Source of the DNA: Flavobacteriaceae bacterium GF1
GTDB lineage: Bacteria; Bacteroidota; Bacteroidia; Flavobacteriales; Flavobacteriaceae
DNA: 64,000 nt
Direction: 5' to 3'
Assembly: GCA_009797885.1 (NCBI GenBank)
Contig: WNKP01000001.1
Span: 434,001 to 498,000 of the forward strand
Positions within the stretch are counted from its first letter, which is position 1. Every line of letters begins with the position of its first letter. The notes under the pieces were generated by a model that did no database searches, was not told the DNA's origin, and was given only the letters and a program-made list of their open reading frames with translations. A program made the position numbers and the translations under genes. Positions 1 through 8,608 of the stretch are shown here, piece by piece.

Positions 1-22
1 GTAAAGAAAAAAGGGAAGTTCC

Positions 23-583
23 TCAGAATTCATAAATCCTATTGGGGGTAACACAGTACGTAAGCCTAACATCATTAGCGTTGCTATCCGTTATTTCTTC
101 CACGGGCTCGTAAAAAGATACCCCAACTTTAATAAGGTCCTTGCGGCAATCCTTTAGAAACCTGTCATAATAGCCCCCACCGTAACCTACACGGTGTCCG
201 TTCTTATCAAAGGCAAGCAAGGGTACAAAAACAACATCCAATTTATCTGGGGAAATCTCAATTCCCTCCTTTGGTTCAGGTATTCCCAAACCATTGCGCT
301 CTATGATCGTATTATCCAGCAATAAATAATTCCTAAGAATTCCGTTGGGATATGTTTTGGGAACCACAATGGTCTTATCCTTCCCTTGGAGTATGGAAAG
401 CAAAGGTTGGGTATCCAACTCCTTGTTCTTTGCAATGGACAAAAAAATATGGTAAAAAGTGTGGTGCCAAATGGGTAGGTGGAGCATCCGGTTGGCCATC
501 TCCAGACTGGAACTGTAAATTGTACTTGGATCAAGTAGGTTTCTCTTGTTTCGGTAATCTAACCTAAGCGCTTTTTTGTACAT
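23..583 (-). CDS. fthC: 5-formyltetrahydrofolate cyclo-ligase
   Basis: Cytoplasmic 186-residue enzyme that converts 5-formyl-THF to 5,10-methenyl-THF with ATP, returning an inhibitory folate to the one-carbon pool. The family signature is clear: an N-terminal basic stretch (KKALRLDYRNKRNLL, about residues 3-17) and the nucleotide-binding segment near residues 127-142, including GYGGGYYDRFL. The length is typical for the family. The start is the ATG whose first base is 583; an inverted repeat covers this start. A 28-codon open frame lies 50 bases upstream on the same strand. The family call is firm; substrate specificity is inferred from the family. Confidence 0.93.
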   Translation of the reverse strand: MYKKALRLDYRNKRNLLDPSTIYSSSLEMANRMLHLPIWHHTFYHIFLSIAKNKELDTQPLLSILQGKDKTIVVPKTYPNGILRNYLLLDNTIIERNGLGIPEPKEGIEISPDKLDVVFVPLLAFDKNGHRVGYGGGYYDRFLKDCRKDLIKVGVSFYEPVEEITDSNANDVRLTYCVTPNRIYEF

Positions 584-598
584 CTACATTACGTAGAT
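582..598 (-). promoter_or_regulatory. Inverted repeat over the cyclo-ligase start codon
   Basis: ATCTAC-ATTAC-GTAGAT, a perfect 6-bp stem with a 5-base loop, overlaps the start codon of the cyclo-ligase gene. In mRNA it would pair the initiation region with the bases just upstream, and in DNA it could be an operator. The position is suggestive but the stem is short and AT-rich, so chance is possible. Confidence 0.3.
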
Positions 599-633
599 TT
601 GATATGAATTTGGGAACCTTTTAAAAAATGGTT

Positions 634-720
634 TTACTCCTTAGCGGAAACAGTAACATATATCTTGAAGAAGATCATCAAAATCAGATACATGCCCAGA
701 ACTATCAAATAATTTTCCAT
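634..720 (-). CDS. Possible 28-residue membrane miniprotein
   Basis: A short frame with ATG at 720 and TAA at 634 encodes 28 residues. The composition is strongly membrane-like: MENYLIVLGMYLILMIFF followed by a Lys and a polar tail ending SAKE. A single hydrophobic helix of about 17 residues followed by positive charge is the usual layout of bacterial single-span miniproteins. It is co-directional with the cyclo-ligase gene (50-base gap) and could share its transcript. I recognise no family. Chance is the main alternative because the frame is short and the region is AT-rich. Confidence 0.35.
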   Translation of the reverse strand: MENYLIVLGMYLILMIFFKIYVTVSAKE

Positions 721-983
721 GTCTTAACCTTAACTTTGTCTAAAAGTAACGAATTTTTCTTTCAAAATCCTGTGAAATGTTCTTTTTCACCGTTGAAATG
801 CACTTTTTTATTAAAATTTTAACTCCCAAACTAAACTACTACAGGTAGACTTTACTTTTAGGTAATATTCAAGGGCCGTTTAAACAAAGTTTGCACCCTT
901 TTAAGTCCATCAACTTTTTCACTTCCCCGTTGAAAAAAACATAGTAACTTCATATCCCAAATAAACCCAAGTTTTTTGCTTCC
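721..983. other. AT-rich intergenic region before uvrC
   Basis: AT-rich spacer between the divergent cyclo-ligase side and uvrC. It must hold the uvrC promoter, but I see only an imperfect -7-like element (AAAGTTTG near 888) and no convincing -33 partner. No gene, RNA or repeat is recognised here. Confidence 0.5.
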
Positions 984-2771
984 ATGCCCAAAGTACCCAT
1001 AGACGTACAATTAAGCTCATTGCCCAATAACCCTGGTGTCTATCAATTTTATGACACTGATGGGAAAGTCCTTTATGTGGGTAAGGCAAAGAACCTTAAA
1101 AAAAGGGTTTCTTCCTATTTCACCAAGAACCATGAATATGGAAAAACACGGGTGATGGTAAAAAAAATCGCCGTTATAAAACATATTGTGGTTGCAACGG
1201 AGTCGGATGCCCTTTTGTTGGAGAACAGCCTTATAAAAAAACACCAGCCCAGATACAATGTCTTACTTCGTGACGACAAAACCTATCCTTGGATATGTAT
1301 TAAAAATGAACGGTTCCCAAGAATCTTTCCCACCAGGAAAATAATAAAGGACGGTTCAGAATACTATGGCCCCTATACCAGTATGCGTACGGTGAGGACC
1401 CTTCTGGATTTGATTAAAAGCGTCTATCCACTACGGACCTGCAATTACGACCTCTCCCACGAAAAAATACAATCCGGTAAATACAAACGCTGTTTGGAAT
1501 ACCATTTGGGGAACTGCAAGGCCCCATGTGAAGGTTTACAGACCGCCGAGGATTACCATAGGCAAATGGACGATATCAGGGAAATCATTAAAGGGAATTT
1601 TAAAAGTTCACTGACCTATTTTAAACACCGAATGAAAGGCCATGCCATAGCCATGGAATTTGAAAAGGCGCAACGTATCAAAGAAAAGATTGAGGTCCTG
1701 GAGAATTATCAAGTAAAATCCACAATTGTGAATCCAAAAATCAATGATGTGGATGTTTTCAGCATTTTTTCGGACGAAACCCACGCCTATGTGAACTTCC
1801 TCCAAATTTCCCATGGTTCCATCATACGCTCCCACTCCATGGAAATCAAGAAAAAACTTGATGAGGAAAATGCGGAATTACTCCGGTTGGCCATCATTGA
1901 ACTCCGTCAACGTTTTTCCTCAAATTCCAAAATGATCTTCGTTCCCCATTTGGTGGAACTCGATGAAAGCATTAAGGTCACCGTACCCAAATTAGGGGAC
2001 AAAAAAAAGTTGGTGGATCTTTCGTTACATAATGCAAAAATGTTTAGACAGGAGCGTTTTAAGCAAATGAAAATTGTAGATCCCGATAGACACACCAAAC
2101 GTTTAATGGCGCAAATGAAGGCCGATCTGCGATTATCCGAAGAACCCGTTCACATTGAATGTTTTGACAATTCCAATATGCAGGGGAGCAACCCCGTTGC
2201 TGCCTGTGTCGTATTTAGAAATGGCAAACCGGCCAAAAAAGAGTACCGGCACTTCAACATTAAAACAGTGGATGGTCCCAATGACTTTGCTTCCATGGAA
2301 GAGGTGGTCTTTAGGCGTTACAAGCGGTTGTTGAACGAAGCGGAAACCCTTCCGCAACTTATCGTCATTGACGGTGGTAAAGGCCAATTGTCCTCGGCCC
2401 TGAAAAGCTTGGAAATTCTTGGTCTTAGAGGAAAAATTGCCATTATTGGTATTGCCAAGAGGCTCGAAGAGATCTATTTCCCGGAAGACCCCATTCCATT
2501 ATATCTGGACAAGAAATCCGAAAGCTTAAGAATAATACAGCAATTGCGCAACGAAGCACACCGTTTTGGCATCTCTTTTCATAGGAACAAGAGGAGTAAT
2601 GCCGCTATTAATTCGGAATTGGAAAGTATAGAGGGAATAGGGCAAAAAACCGTGGAACAGCTACTCAAAAATTTTAAGTCCGTGGCACGGATCAAAGAGG
2701 CATCGATAGAAACCTTGGCAAAATCCATTGGGAGGTCCAAAGCAAAAAAAGTGTATGAATCCTTTCATTGA
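984..2771 (+). CDS. uvrC: Excinuclease ABC subunit C
   Basis: UvrC (595 residues) makes the dual incisions around bulky DNA lesions after UvrA/UvrB recognition. The domains appear in the expected order: an N-terminal GIY-YIG nuclease (PGVYQFYDTDGKVLYVGKAK, about 18-37), a Cys-rich insert (LRTCNYDL, CLEYHLGNCKAPC), a UVR helix pair near 215-240, the RNase H-like nuclease (HIECFDNSNMQGSNPVA near 390, VIDGGKGQLSSA near 465), and a C-terminal HhH pair (SIEGIGQKTVEQLLK near 555). The start is the ATG at 984 that places the GIY-YIG domain at the N-terminus. The stop is 6 bases before the patatin-like gene, so the two are probably cotranscribed. Confidence 0.97.
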   Translation: MPKVPIDVQLSSLPNNPGVYQFYDTDGKVLYVGKAKNLKKRVSSYFTKNHEYGKTRVMVKKIAVIKHIVVATESDALLLENSLIKKHQPRYNVLLRDDKTYPWICIKNERFPRIFPTRKIIKDGSEYYGPYTSMRTVRTLLDLIKSVYPLRTCNYDLSHEKIQSGKYKRCLEYHLGNCKAPCEGLQTAEDYHRQMDDIREIIKGNFKSSLTYFKHRMKGHAIAMEFEKAQRIKEKIEVLENYQVKSTIVNPKINDVDVFSIFSDETHAYVNFLQISHGSIIRSHSMEIKKKLDEENAELLRLAIIELRQRFSSNSKMIFVPHLVELDESIKVTVPKLGDKKKLVDLSLHNAKMFRQERFKQMKIVDPDRHTKRLMAQMKADLRLSEEPVHIECFDNSNMQGSNPVAACVVFRNGKPAKKEYRHFNIKTVDGPNDFASMEEVVFRRYKRLLNEAETLPQLIVIDGGKGQLSSALKSLEILGLRGKIAIIGIAKRLEEIYFPEDPIPLYLDKKSESLRIIQQLRNEAHRFGISFHRNKRSNAAINSELESIEGIGQKTVEQLLKNFKSVARIKEASIETLAKSIGRSKAKKVYESFH

Positions 2772-2777
2772 TTTCCG

Positions 2778-5030
2778 ATGGCAAAAAGAATACTGACACT
2801 ACTGATCGCGCTATGGTCAACGGGCATTTACGCACAGGAACAACCAAAGGTCGGTCTTGTGCTGAGTGGAGGTGGCGCCAAGGGATTGGCACATATAGGG
2901 GCACTTAAGGTAATCGACAGTCTTGGTATCCAAATTGATTATGTGGGAGGGACCAGTATGGGTGCCATTGTTGGGGGACTGTATGCCGCAGGATATTCCG
3001 GAAAGGAACTCGATTCCATATTCAGATCAACGGACCTAACGGAACTCATCCAGGACAATGTGCCCAGAAGTGCCAAAACCTTTTATGAAAAGGACGATTC
3101 CGAACGTTATGCGTTGAGCCTTCCCTTTGATAACTTCAAAGTTTCCTTTCCCCAGGGAATTTCTGGGGGACAGAATATTTACAACGAATTTGTTCGCTTA
3201 CTCTATCACGTTAAGGATGTCAGTGATTTTAATCAACTCCCCATCCCTTTCTTATGTATCGCCACCAATATAGAAACCGGAAAACCTGTTTTGTTGGACA
3301 ATGGTTACCTGCCAGAAGCCATTATGGCCAGTGGCACCCTTCCATCATTATTTGAACCTTCCGAGGTAAACGGTCAAATATTGATAGATGGGGGTGTGGT
3401 GAACAATTACCCATTGGATGAGGTCAAGGCCAAAGGTGCGGACATCATTATTGGGGTCGATGTGCAAGATGCCCTGGCCAAAAGGGAGGATTTGTCCTCG
3501 GCCACTGAAATTCTTGTTCAGATCAACAATTATAGGACCGTAAACGATATGCGGAAAAAGGTTGAACGAACAGATGTCTATATAAAACCTGATATTCAAG
3601 ACTTTTCGGTCATCGATTTTCCCCGGAGGGATGAAATCATTGAAAGTGGTGAAATGGGTGCGTTGCAAATGATAACTCCATTGAAGGAAATTGAAAGCAA
3701 ACAACCAACGGCCAAATTCAGTTCCCCTATCGCAAAAAACGTTATGGACAGTCTGGTGATCAATCGGCTCATCCTTAGTGGGAATGACAACTATACCCGA
3801 GGGTATATCAAAGGAAAGCTCAGATTGGCGCTGGGGGATAAAATCCCTTTTGAAAAATTAAGGCAGGGAATGGGGAACCTTTCAGCCACAGGCAATTTTA
3901 AGGCCATTCGATATAAATTAATATCCAATGGACTGGGAACCGATTTAGTGCTCGACCTACGGGAAAACCCCAACACCATGTATATTAAAATGGGGGCCCA
4001 TTATGATGATCTCTACAAAAGTGCCGCGCTGATTAACATTACCAAGAAAAATGTCTTTTTTCGGGATGATGTAGCCTCTTTTGACTTCATTCTAGGGGAT
4101 CATTTACGGTACAATTTCCAATATTATCTGGATAAGGGCTTTTATTGGAGCTTTGGGGTCAATTCCACGTTCACCGATTTTGACGAGGAAATAGATTTTG
4201 ACCTCATTCGAAATAATTTTGATGTCCTTGACAACCCCAATATAGGTTCCATAAGTTTGGATGTAACTGATCTTACCAACCAAGTATATCTGCAAACCGT
4301 GTTTCGCGAAGAGTTTGCCTTTAGGGTTGGATTGGAGCATAAATTGTTACGGTACAGTACCCGTACATTGAGCAATTTAACAATGGACGGTAGCGAAGCA
4401 TTCCTGCCGTCCAACGAGGGCAGGGTGTTTTTTGAAGACAGCAACTATTACAACGCTTATGGCAGGTTAACTTTGGATACCTATGACGACAAGTACTTCC
4501 CTACCAAAGGACTGTTTTTTGATGGAGACTTCCATTGGTATCTTTTCTCGTCCGATTTTAACGATAATTTCCGGCCTTTTTCCATATCCAAAGCGAGACT
4601 GGGTGTTGCTTTTCAACCACTTAGAAATGTATCCCTTAACATTGAATCAGAAGGAGGTTTTAAGTTGGGTACTTCCCCGGTAACCTCGTTTGACTTTGTC
4701 CTTGGCGGTTTCGGAAACGATCTTATCAATAATTTCATCCCCTTCTTTGGATATGAATTCCTGAGCTTACCCGGTAATAGCTTTGTAAAGGCCTATGCCA
4801 GATTGGATTATCAAATATCTTCCAAGAGCCACTTACTGTTTTCCGCCAATGCCGCCAACGTAGCGGACGATCTATTCCGAACGGGAGAATGGTTTACCGA
4901 ACCAAATTACTCCGGTTTTGGGGTAGGTTATGGGTTGGAATCCTTCCTGGGGCCCATTCAAATCTATTATTCCTTCTCGCCCCAAATAGATGAATCCACC
5001 GTTTTTTTTAGTGTAGGGTACTGGTTTTAG
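2778..5030 (+). CDS. Patatin-like phospholipase with Omp85-type barrel
   Basis: A 750-residue exported protein joining a patatin-like lipid hydrolase to an outer-membrane barrel. A signal peptide ends near TGIYAQ (residue 20). The patatin domain shows the oxyanion loop GGGAKG (31-36), the nucleophile motif GTSMG with Ser60, and the catalytic Asp204 in DGG, so the Ser-Asp dyad is intact. The C-terminal half (about 330-750) has POTRA-like and then beta-rich sequence and ends in aromatic VGYWF, as expected for a BamA/TamA-type barrel. It resembles the PlpD class of patatin-barrel fusions. It starts 6 bases after uvrC. The substrate and the side of the membrane on which the lipase acts are not visible. 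Confidence 0.9.
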   Translation: MAKRILTLLIALWSTGIYAQEQPKVGLVLSGGGAKGLAHIGALKVIDSLGIQIDYVGGTSMGAIVGGLYAAGYSGKELDSIFRSTDLTELIQDNVPRSAKTFYEKDDSERYALSLPFDNFKVSFPQGISGGQNIYNEFVRLLYHVKDVSDFNQLPIPFLCIATNIETGKPVLLDNGYLPEAIMASGTLPSLFEPSEVNGQILIDGGVVNNYPLDEVKAKGADIIIGVDVQDALAKREDLSSATEILVQINNYRTVNDMRKKVERTDVYIKPDIQDFSVIDFPRRDEIIESGEMGALQMITPLKEIESKQPTAKFSSPIAKNVMDSLVINRLILSGNDNYTRGYIKGKLRLALGDKIPFEKLRQGMGNLSATGNFKAIRYKLISNGLGTDLVLDLRENPNTMYIKMGAHYDDLYKSAALINITKKNVFFRDDVASFDFILGDHLRYNFQYYLDKGFYWSFGVNSTFTDFDEEIDFDLIRNNFDVLDNPNIGSISLDVTDLTNQVYLQTVFREEFAFRVGLEHKLLRYSTRTLSNLTMDGSEAFLPSNEGRVFFEDSNYYNAYGRLTLDTYDDKYFPTKGLFFDGDFHWYLFSSDFNDNFRPFSISKARLGVAFQPLRNVSLNIESEGGFKLGTSPVTSFDFVLGGFGNDLINNFIPFFGYEFLSLPGNSFVKAYARLDYQISSKSHLLFSANAANVADDLFRTGEWFTEPNYSGFGVGYGLESFLGPIQIYYSFSPQIDESTVFFSVGYWF

Positions 5031-5199
5031 TAAGATTTTACAACTTTTTATGATAGAATATTAAAGCATTGCAAAAGAACTGTGCGTTATAGTTAAAGTT
5101 GGTTAAAATAAAAGGAGCCCCTTATTACATAGGTTATCTTTGTTTTCACAAGGGGTGGTTCCCTTGTAACTTTAAGTATTGGTTTTTCATAATTTAAAG

Positions 5200-5216
5200 T
5201 TTGGTTGGTTATTTAG
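5200..5216 (+). repeat. GU-rich pre-terminator motif, copy 1
   Basis: TTTGGTTGGTTATTTAG directly precedes the terminator hairpin at 5217. The same 17 bases occur on the minus strand at 41222-41238, also directly before a terminator. A looser version lies before the minus-strand terminator at 49860-49894. The role is unknown. Confidence 0.6.
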
Positions 5217-5251
5217 AAAAAGCCCTGATGCTCAACATTGGGGCTTTTTTT
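5217..5251 (+). terminator. Intrinsic terminator
   Basis: AAAAAGCCC pairs with GGGCTTTTT across a 15-base loop, followed by a seven-T run. It ends transcription from the patatin-like gene and/or a small RNA, before the DUF3108 gene. The plus-strand T-run is longer than the minus-strand one, which sets the direction. Confidence 0.75.
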
Positions 5252-5343
5252 ATACAATAGTTTGGAATAACTTTTGTTTAAGTAATTGTAAAAGTGGTGG
5301 GATATATTCTGATAGTACTAATTTTATGTCCCATTTCGTCTTT

Positions 5344-6120
5344 ATGAAAAAGATAGCTACATTTCTGTTTTTATTGACCTTTATGGGTCTAACAGCGCAA
5401 AAGAAGCCTGCTTTTAAAGCAGGGGAATGGCTCAAGTACAGAATCCATTACGGTATTCTCAATGCCAGCTATGCCACTTTGCAGTTAAAAACGGACAGTC
5501 TTGATTCCCTTTCCGTCTATCACGTCATCGGAAGAGGAAGAACAACTGGTTTTGCAAGCATTTTCTTTAAGGTGGACAATACATTTGAGAGTTATTTCGA
5601 TAAGACAAGTGGAAAGCCCTATAAGTTTATAAGGGATACCTATGAGGGGGGCTATACAAAAGATATCGAGATTCGATTTGACCATGATGAGGATGTTGCC
5701 CTGTTAAAGGACAAAAAAAACAAGAAAGAATTCAATATACCCGTCAATGACCAGGTTCAGGACCTGTTGTCCGCATCCTATCACCTGCGCAATACCTATA
5801 GTTTTGAGGATTTCGTAGAAGGCGAAACACTCACTATGGACATGCTTTTTGATGATGACGGAATTTACCAGTTTAAACTAAAATACTTGGGCAAGGAGAT
5901 ATTGCGAACCAAATTTGGTAAGGTAGAATGTCTTAAATTTAGACCTTATGTACAATCCGGAAGGGTGTTCAAGGAGGAGGAAAGCCTAACACTATGGGTC
6001 TCCAATGACCTTAACAAAATTCCGGTGCGCATAAAGGCTGATTTAGCCGTTGGATCCATCAAAGCGGATTTGGATGGGTACAACGGATTGAGAAACCAAT
6101 TCAAAATAATCATGGATTGA
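5344..6120 (+). CDS. DUF3108 domain-containing exported protein
   Basis: A 258-residue predicted periplasmic protein. The chosen start at 5344 gives a signal peptide MKKIATFLFLLTFMGLTAQ; an earlier in-frame start would run back through the terminator at 5217 and is unlikely. The mature part matches the DUF3108 pattern: FKAGEWLKYRIHYGILNASY near the N-terminus, then beta-rich sequence with GRGRTTGFASIFFKV. The function of the family is unknown. It lies upstream of tryptophan 2,3-dioxygenase but is separated from it by a 224-base non-coding stretch, so cotranscription is uncertain. Confidence 0.8.
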   Translation: MKKIATFLFLLTFMGLTAQKKPAFKAGEWLKYRIHYGILNASYATLQLKTDSLDSLSVYHVIGRGRTTGFASIFFKVDNTFESYFDKTSGKPYKFIRDTYEGGYTKDIEIRFDHDEDVALLKDKKNKKEFNIPVNDQVQDLLSASYHLRNTYSFEDFVEGETLTMDMLFDDDGIYQFKLKYLGKEILRTKFGKVECLKFRPYVQSGRVFKEEESLTLWVSNDLNKIPVRIKADLAVGSIKADLDGYNGLRNQFKIIMD

Positions 6121-6344
6121 ATCTAGGGTCCGTTCAGGAATTTGTCAATTATTTTCTTATGTCCCTTCCTGCCAGGCCAGTAGGCCGGTTTTCACGGCAC
6201 ATCGTTAGCATTTTAGTCAATAACCATGGCTATGCTTTTCCATCGCACCGGCTCGCCCATAGCTTTCGCTATGTCGTGCCCCGTTCCGCACTAAAAGTGG
6301 CCTATAACACATTCAATCACAAATTCCTAAAGAGGCACTGACCA
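6121..6344. other. GC-rich intergenic stretch with inverted repeats
   Basis: The spacer between the DUF3108 gene and tryptophan dioxygenase is richer in G+C than nearby spacers and full of small palindromes: GGCCAGTAGGCC near 6176, and CATAGC-TTTC-GCTATG at 6258-6273. The plus-strand frame across it lacks family features. It resembles a decayed interspersed repeat or the relic of an older gene more than a normal promoter region. No other copy exists in this window. Confidence 0.35.
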
Positions 6345-7307
6345 ATGAAAAAAGATGACAGTATCCAATCCCAAATCAACAAACTTGAGGAAAAATTTAA
6401 AAACTCGGGGCAGGACTTAAGTTCTTACCTGGACGGTCTTCTTTACCAACGCTATCTTACCTACTGGGATTACATTCATTTAGACACCCTACTGAGCCTT
6501 CAAGTGCCCAGGACCTATTTCCCGGATGAGGAGATTTTTATCATGTACCATCAGATTACAGAGCTCTATTTTAAGCTCATTCTACATGAACAAAAACAAC
6601 TGGTGGATGACAAATCCCAGGACACCGTTTTTTTTATTGAGCGCATAAACCGCATCAACAGCTATTACAAGGCGCTCATCTCATCATTTAGCATTATGAT
6701 CAACGGTATGGAGCGGGAGCAGTTTTTGCGCTATAGAATGGCCTTGCTTCCCGCTAGCGGATTTCAATCCGTGCAATACAGAATGATTGAAATCTATGCC
6801 ACACCCCTGGAGAATCTGGTCCACCATTCTGAACGCGATGAACTGTCCAAGAACAGCTCCATTGAAGATTTGTACGAAAAGATATATTGGAAAAAGGGGG
6901 CTACCGATATCCATACCGGCGAAAAAACATTGACGTTGAAGCAATTTGAATATAGGTATACCCCAAGGCTCATACGAACAGCAAAGCAAGTTCAAGGACA
7001 GACCCTATACCATAAGTGCCTTGCCCTAGTGCGTCCTTCGCACCAAAACGAAGCGCTCATTAAGGCACTCAAGGAAATGGACATCAATGCCAATGTAAAC
7101 TGGCCGTTAATGCACATGGGCTCTGCCTACCGCTATTTGGCAAAGGATAAGACCGCTGTAGATGCCACTGGAGGCACCAATTGGAAGGACTTTTTGCCCC
7201 CAAGTTTCCAGAGAATAATATTTTTCCCAACTTTGTATTCCAAAGATGAATTGGACAATTGGGGCAAACAATGGGTGGAACACATTTTCAATCCCCAAAA
7301 TAATTAG
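6345..7307 (+). CDS. kynA: Tryptophan 2,3-dioxygenase family protein
   Basis: A haem dioxygenase (320 residues) opening the indole ring of L-tryptophan to N-formylkynurenine, the first step of the kynurenine route. Recognisable elements are DYIHLDTLLSLQ (42-53), FIMYHQITELYFKLILHE (65-82, with His69 at the distal-His position), PASGFQSVQYR (136-146, with Arg146 at the substrate-carboxylate position) and LMHMGSAYRYLAKDKTA near 255, where His257 is the likely haem ligand, followed by DATGGTNW. The sequence is divergent from proteobacterial enzymes, so the specificity is inferred. A second kynurenine enzyme lies at 47337. The M23 gene follows after 8 bases. Confidence 0.85.
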   Translation: MKKDDSIQSQINKLEEKFKNSGQDLSSYLDGLLYQRYLTYWDYIHLDTLLSLQVPRTYFPDEEIFIMYHQITELYFKLILHEQKQLVDDKSQDTVFFIERINRINSYYKALISSFSIMINGMEREQFLRYRMALLPASGFQSVQYRMIEIYATPLENLVHHSERDELSKNSSIEDLYEKIYWKKGATDIHTGEKTLTLKQFEYRYTPRLIRTAKQVQGQTLYHKCLALVRPSHQNEALIKALKEMDINANVNWPLMHMGSAYRYLAKDKTAVDATGGTNWKDFLPPSFQRIIFFPTLYSKDELDNWGKQWVEHIFNPQNN

Positions 7308-7315
7308 TACGGAAC

Positions 7316-8608
7316 ATGCAAAAATATTGGGGCGTCATTTTAGCAGTGCTGGTCATGGCATCATGTGGGGAGAACAAGAAAATTGCTGAAAATGTCTTGG
7401 TTGAAGAGCCTGTGGACAAACCGATCATCACCCACTATGGATTTAATCTGGATAACTTCAATGTTGTTCGCGATACGGTAAAATGGGGAGATAGTTTTGG
7501 TGAACTTATGCTTAAAAACCATGTGGATTACCCAAAGGTGGTCACTATTTCAGAGAACTACAAAGACACCTTTGATGTCCGTAAAATACAGGTTGGGAAA
7601 CCCTATCTCATCCTTAAATCCAAGGACAGTTTGGAACAAGCCCAGGTTTTTATCTATCAAAATGATAAAATAAACTACACCGTAGTGGATTTACGTGACT
7701 CCGCCATGGCCTATAAAGGCAGAAAAAATGTGAAATACCTTGAGCGGGAAGTAGCGGGAACCATTAAAAGCAGTCTGTCCTTGGAGCTGGACAGTTTAGG
7801 GGTGGATTATATCGTTACCATTAACCTATCTGAAATCTATGCTTGGACGGTCGATTTTTTTAAGTTGGAAAAAGGGGATAAGTTCAAGATCATATACGAC
7901 GAAAAGTACATCAACGATTCCATCTACGCTGGAAGTGGCCCCATAAAAGCAGCCTATTTTGAACACAAGGGCAAGCCCATTTATGCATTTCCCTATGTTT
8001 CGGACTCCATAAAAAACATCCTGGAGTATTACGATCAGGATGCCAATAATCTCAGAAGTACGTTTTTAAGGGCGCCCATAAAATTTGGATATCGCCTGTC
8101 CTCAAGATACAATCTAAGACGTAGGATCGCGTATTACGGTTACAAGGTCCGCCCGCACAAAGGAACGGACTATGCCGCTCCCATAGGGACACCCATTGTT
8201 GCCACTGCAGATGGTACGGTTACCGAATCCCGAAGAAGGGGGGGCAACGGAAAATATGTCAAAATCCGTCATAACAGTATGTACAGTACCCAGTATTTGC
8301 ATATGAAGGCCCAAAAAGTAAGGGAAGGGGAGTTCGTTAGACAGGGTGATGTAATCGGTTGGGTTGGAATGACGGGAAATACTGGGGGACCCCATGTGTG
8401 TTATCGTTTTTGGAAGAATGGAAGACAAGTGGACCCCCTACGCGAAAAATTACCTTCCGCAGAACCCATTGCAGATTCGTTGCGATCTGCCTATTTTGAC
8501 CATATTGAATCTTTGAAGTTTCAATTGGATTGTTTACAATTTGAATCACCAAATAAAGAAGAGAACCTATTAACCCTTGACCCAAAAGATGGCCTTACCC
8601 AAAATTGA
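7316..8608 (+). CDS. M23 (LytM-like) peptidase lipoprotein
   Basis: A 430-residue cell-envelope protein with a lipobox (VMAS-C17) and a C-terminal M23 domain (about 270-375) that would cleave peptide cross-bridges of peptidoglycan. The metal site reads His281-x3-Asp285, His329, and then His360-x-Cys362 where classical enzymes have HxH. Cys at the last ligand could still bind zinc, or could mark a degenerate enzyme used as an activator. The N-terminal part resembles the regulatory region of related envelope proteins. The gene begins 8 bases after the tryptophan dioxygenase gene and overlaps pgi by 20 bases, so it sits inside an operon. Confidence 0.88.
   Translation: MQKYWGVILAVLVMASCGENKKIAENVLVEEPVDKPIITHYGFNLDNFNVVRDTVKWGDSFGELMLKNHVDYPKVVTISENYKDTFDVRKIQVGKPYLILKSKDSLEQAQVFIYQNDKINYTVVDLRDSAMAYKGRKNVKYLEREVAGTIKSSLSLELDSLGVDYIVTINLSEIYAWTVDFFKLEKGDKFKIIYDEKYINDSIYAGSGPIKAAYFEHKGKPIYAFPYVSDSIKNILEYYDQDANNLRSTFLRAPIKFGYRLSSRYNLRRRIAYYGYKVRPHKGTDYAAPIGTPIVATADGTVTESRRRGGNGKYVKIRHNSMYSTQYLHMKAQKVREGEFVRQGDVIGWVGMTGNTGGPHVCYRFWKNGRQVDPLREKLPSAEPIADSLRSAYFDHIESLKFQLDCLQFESPNKEENLLTLDPKDGLTQN

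Larger units (their letters stand above)
5135..5251 (+). ncRNA. Candidate small RNA with -7 element and terminator
   Basis: The 313-base gap after the patatin-like gene holds, in order: a perfect -7 element TATCTTTG (5135-5142), a 7-bp hairpin ACAAGGG/CCCTTGT with a 6-base loop (5148-5167), an AU-rich linker, the GU-rich motif TTTGGTTGGTTATTTAG (5200-5216), and an intrinsic terminator ending in seven T (5217-5251). A transcript starting near 5148 would be about 104 nt and would open with the hairpin. No -33 TTG lies at the right distance. Alternatives are the 3' UTR of the patatin-like gene, or a leader of the next gene with an attenuator. Confidence 0.4.

Noticed and set aside
628-822. 64-codon plus-strand frame before uvrC
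   Set aside because: Product looks random and lies opposite the better membrane-like minus-strand frame at 634-720.
5148-5190. 14-codon minus-strand frame (MKNQYLKLQG start) upstream of the terminator
   Set aside because: Could be a leader peptide but the terminator polarity and -7 element support a plus-strand unit.
6117-6341. 74-codon plus-strand frame in the GC-rich spacer
   Set aside because: No family features, and composition follows the palindromic repeats of the DNA; treated as non-coding.
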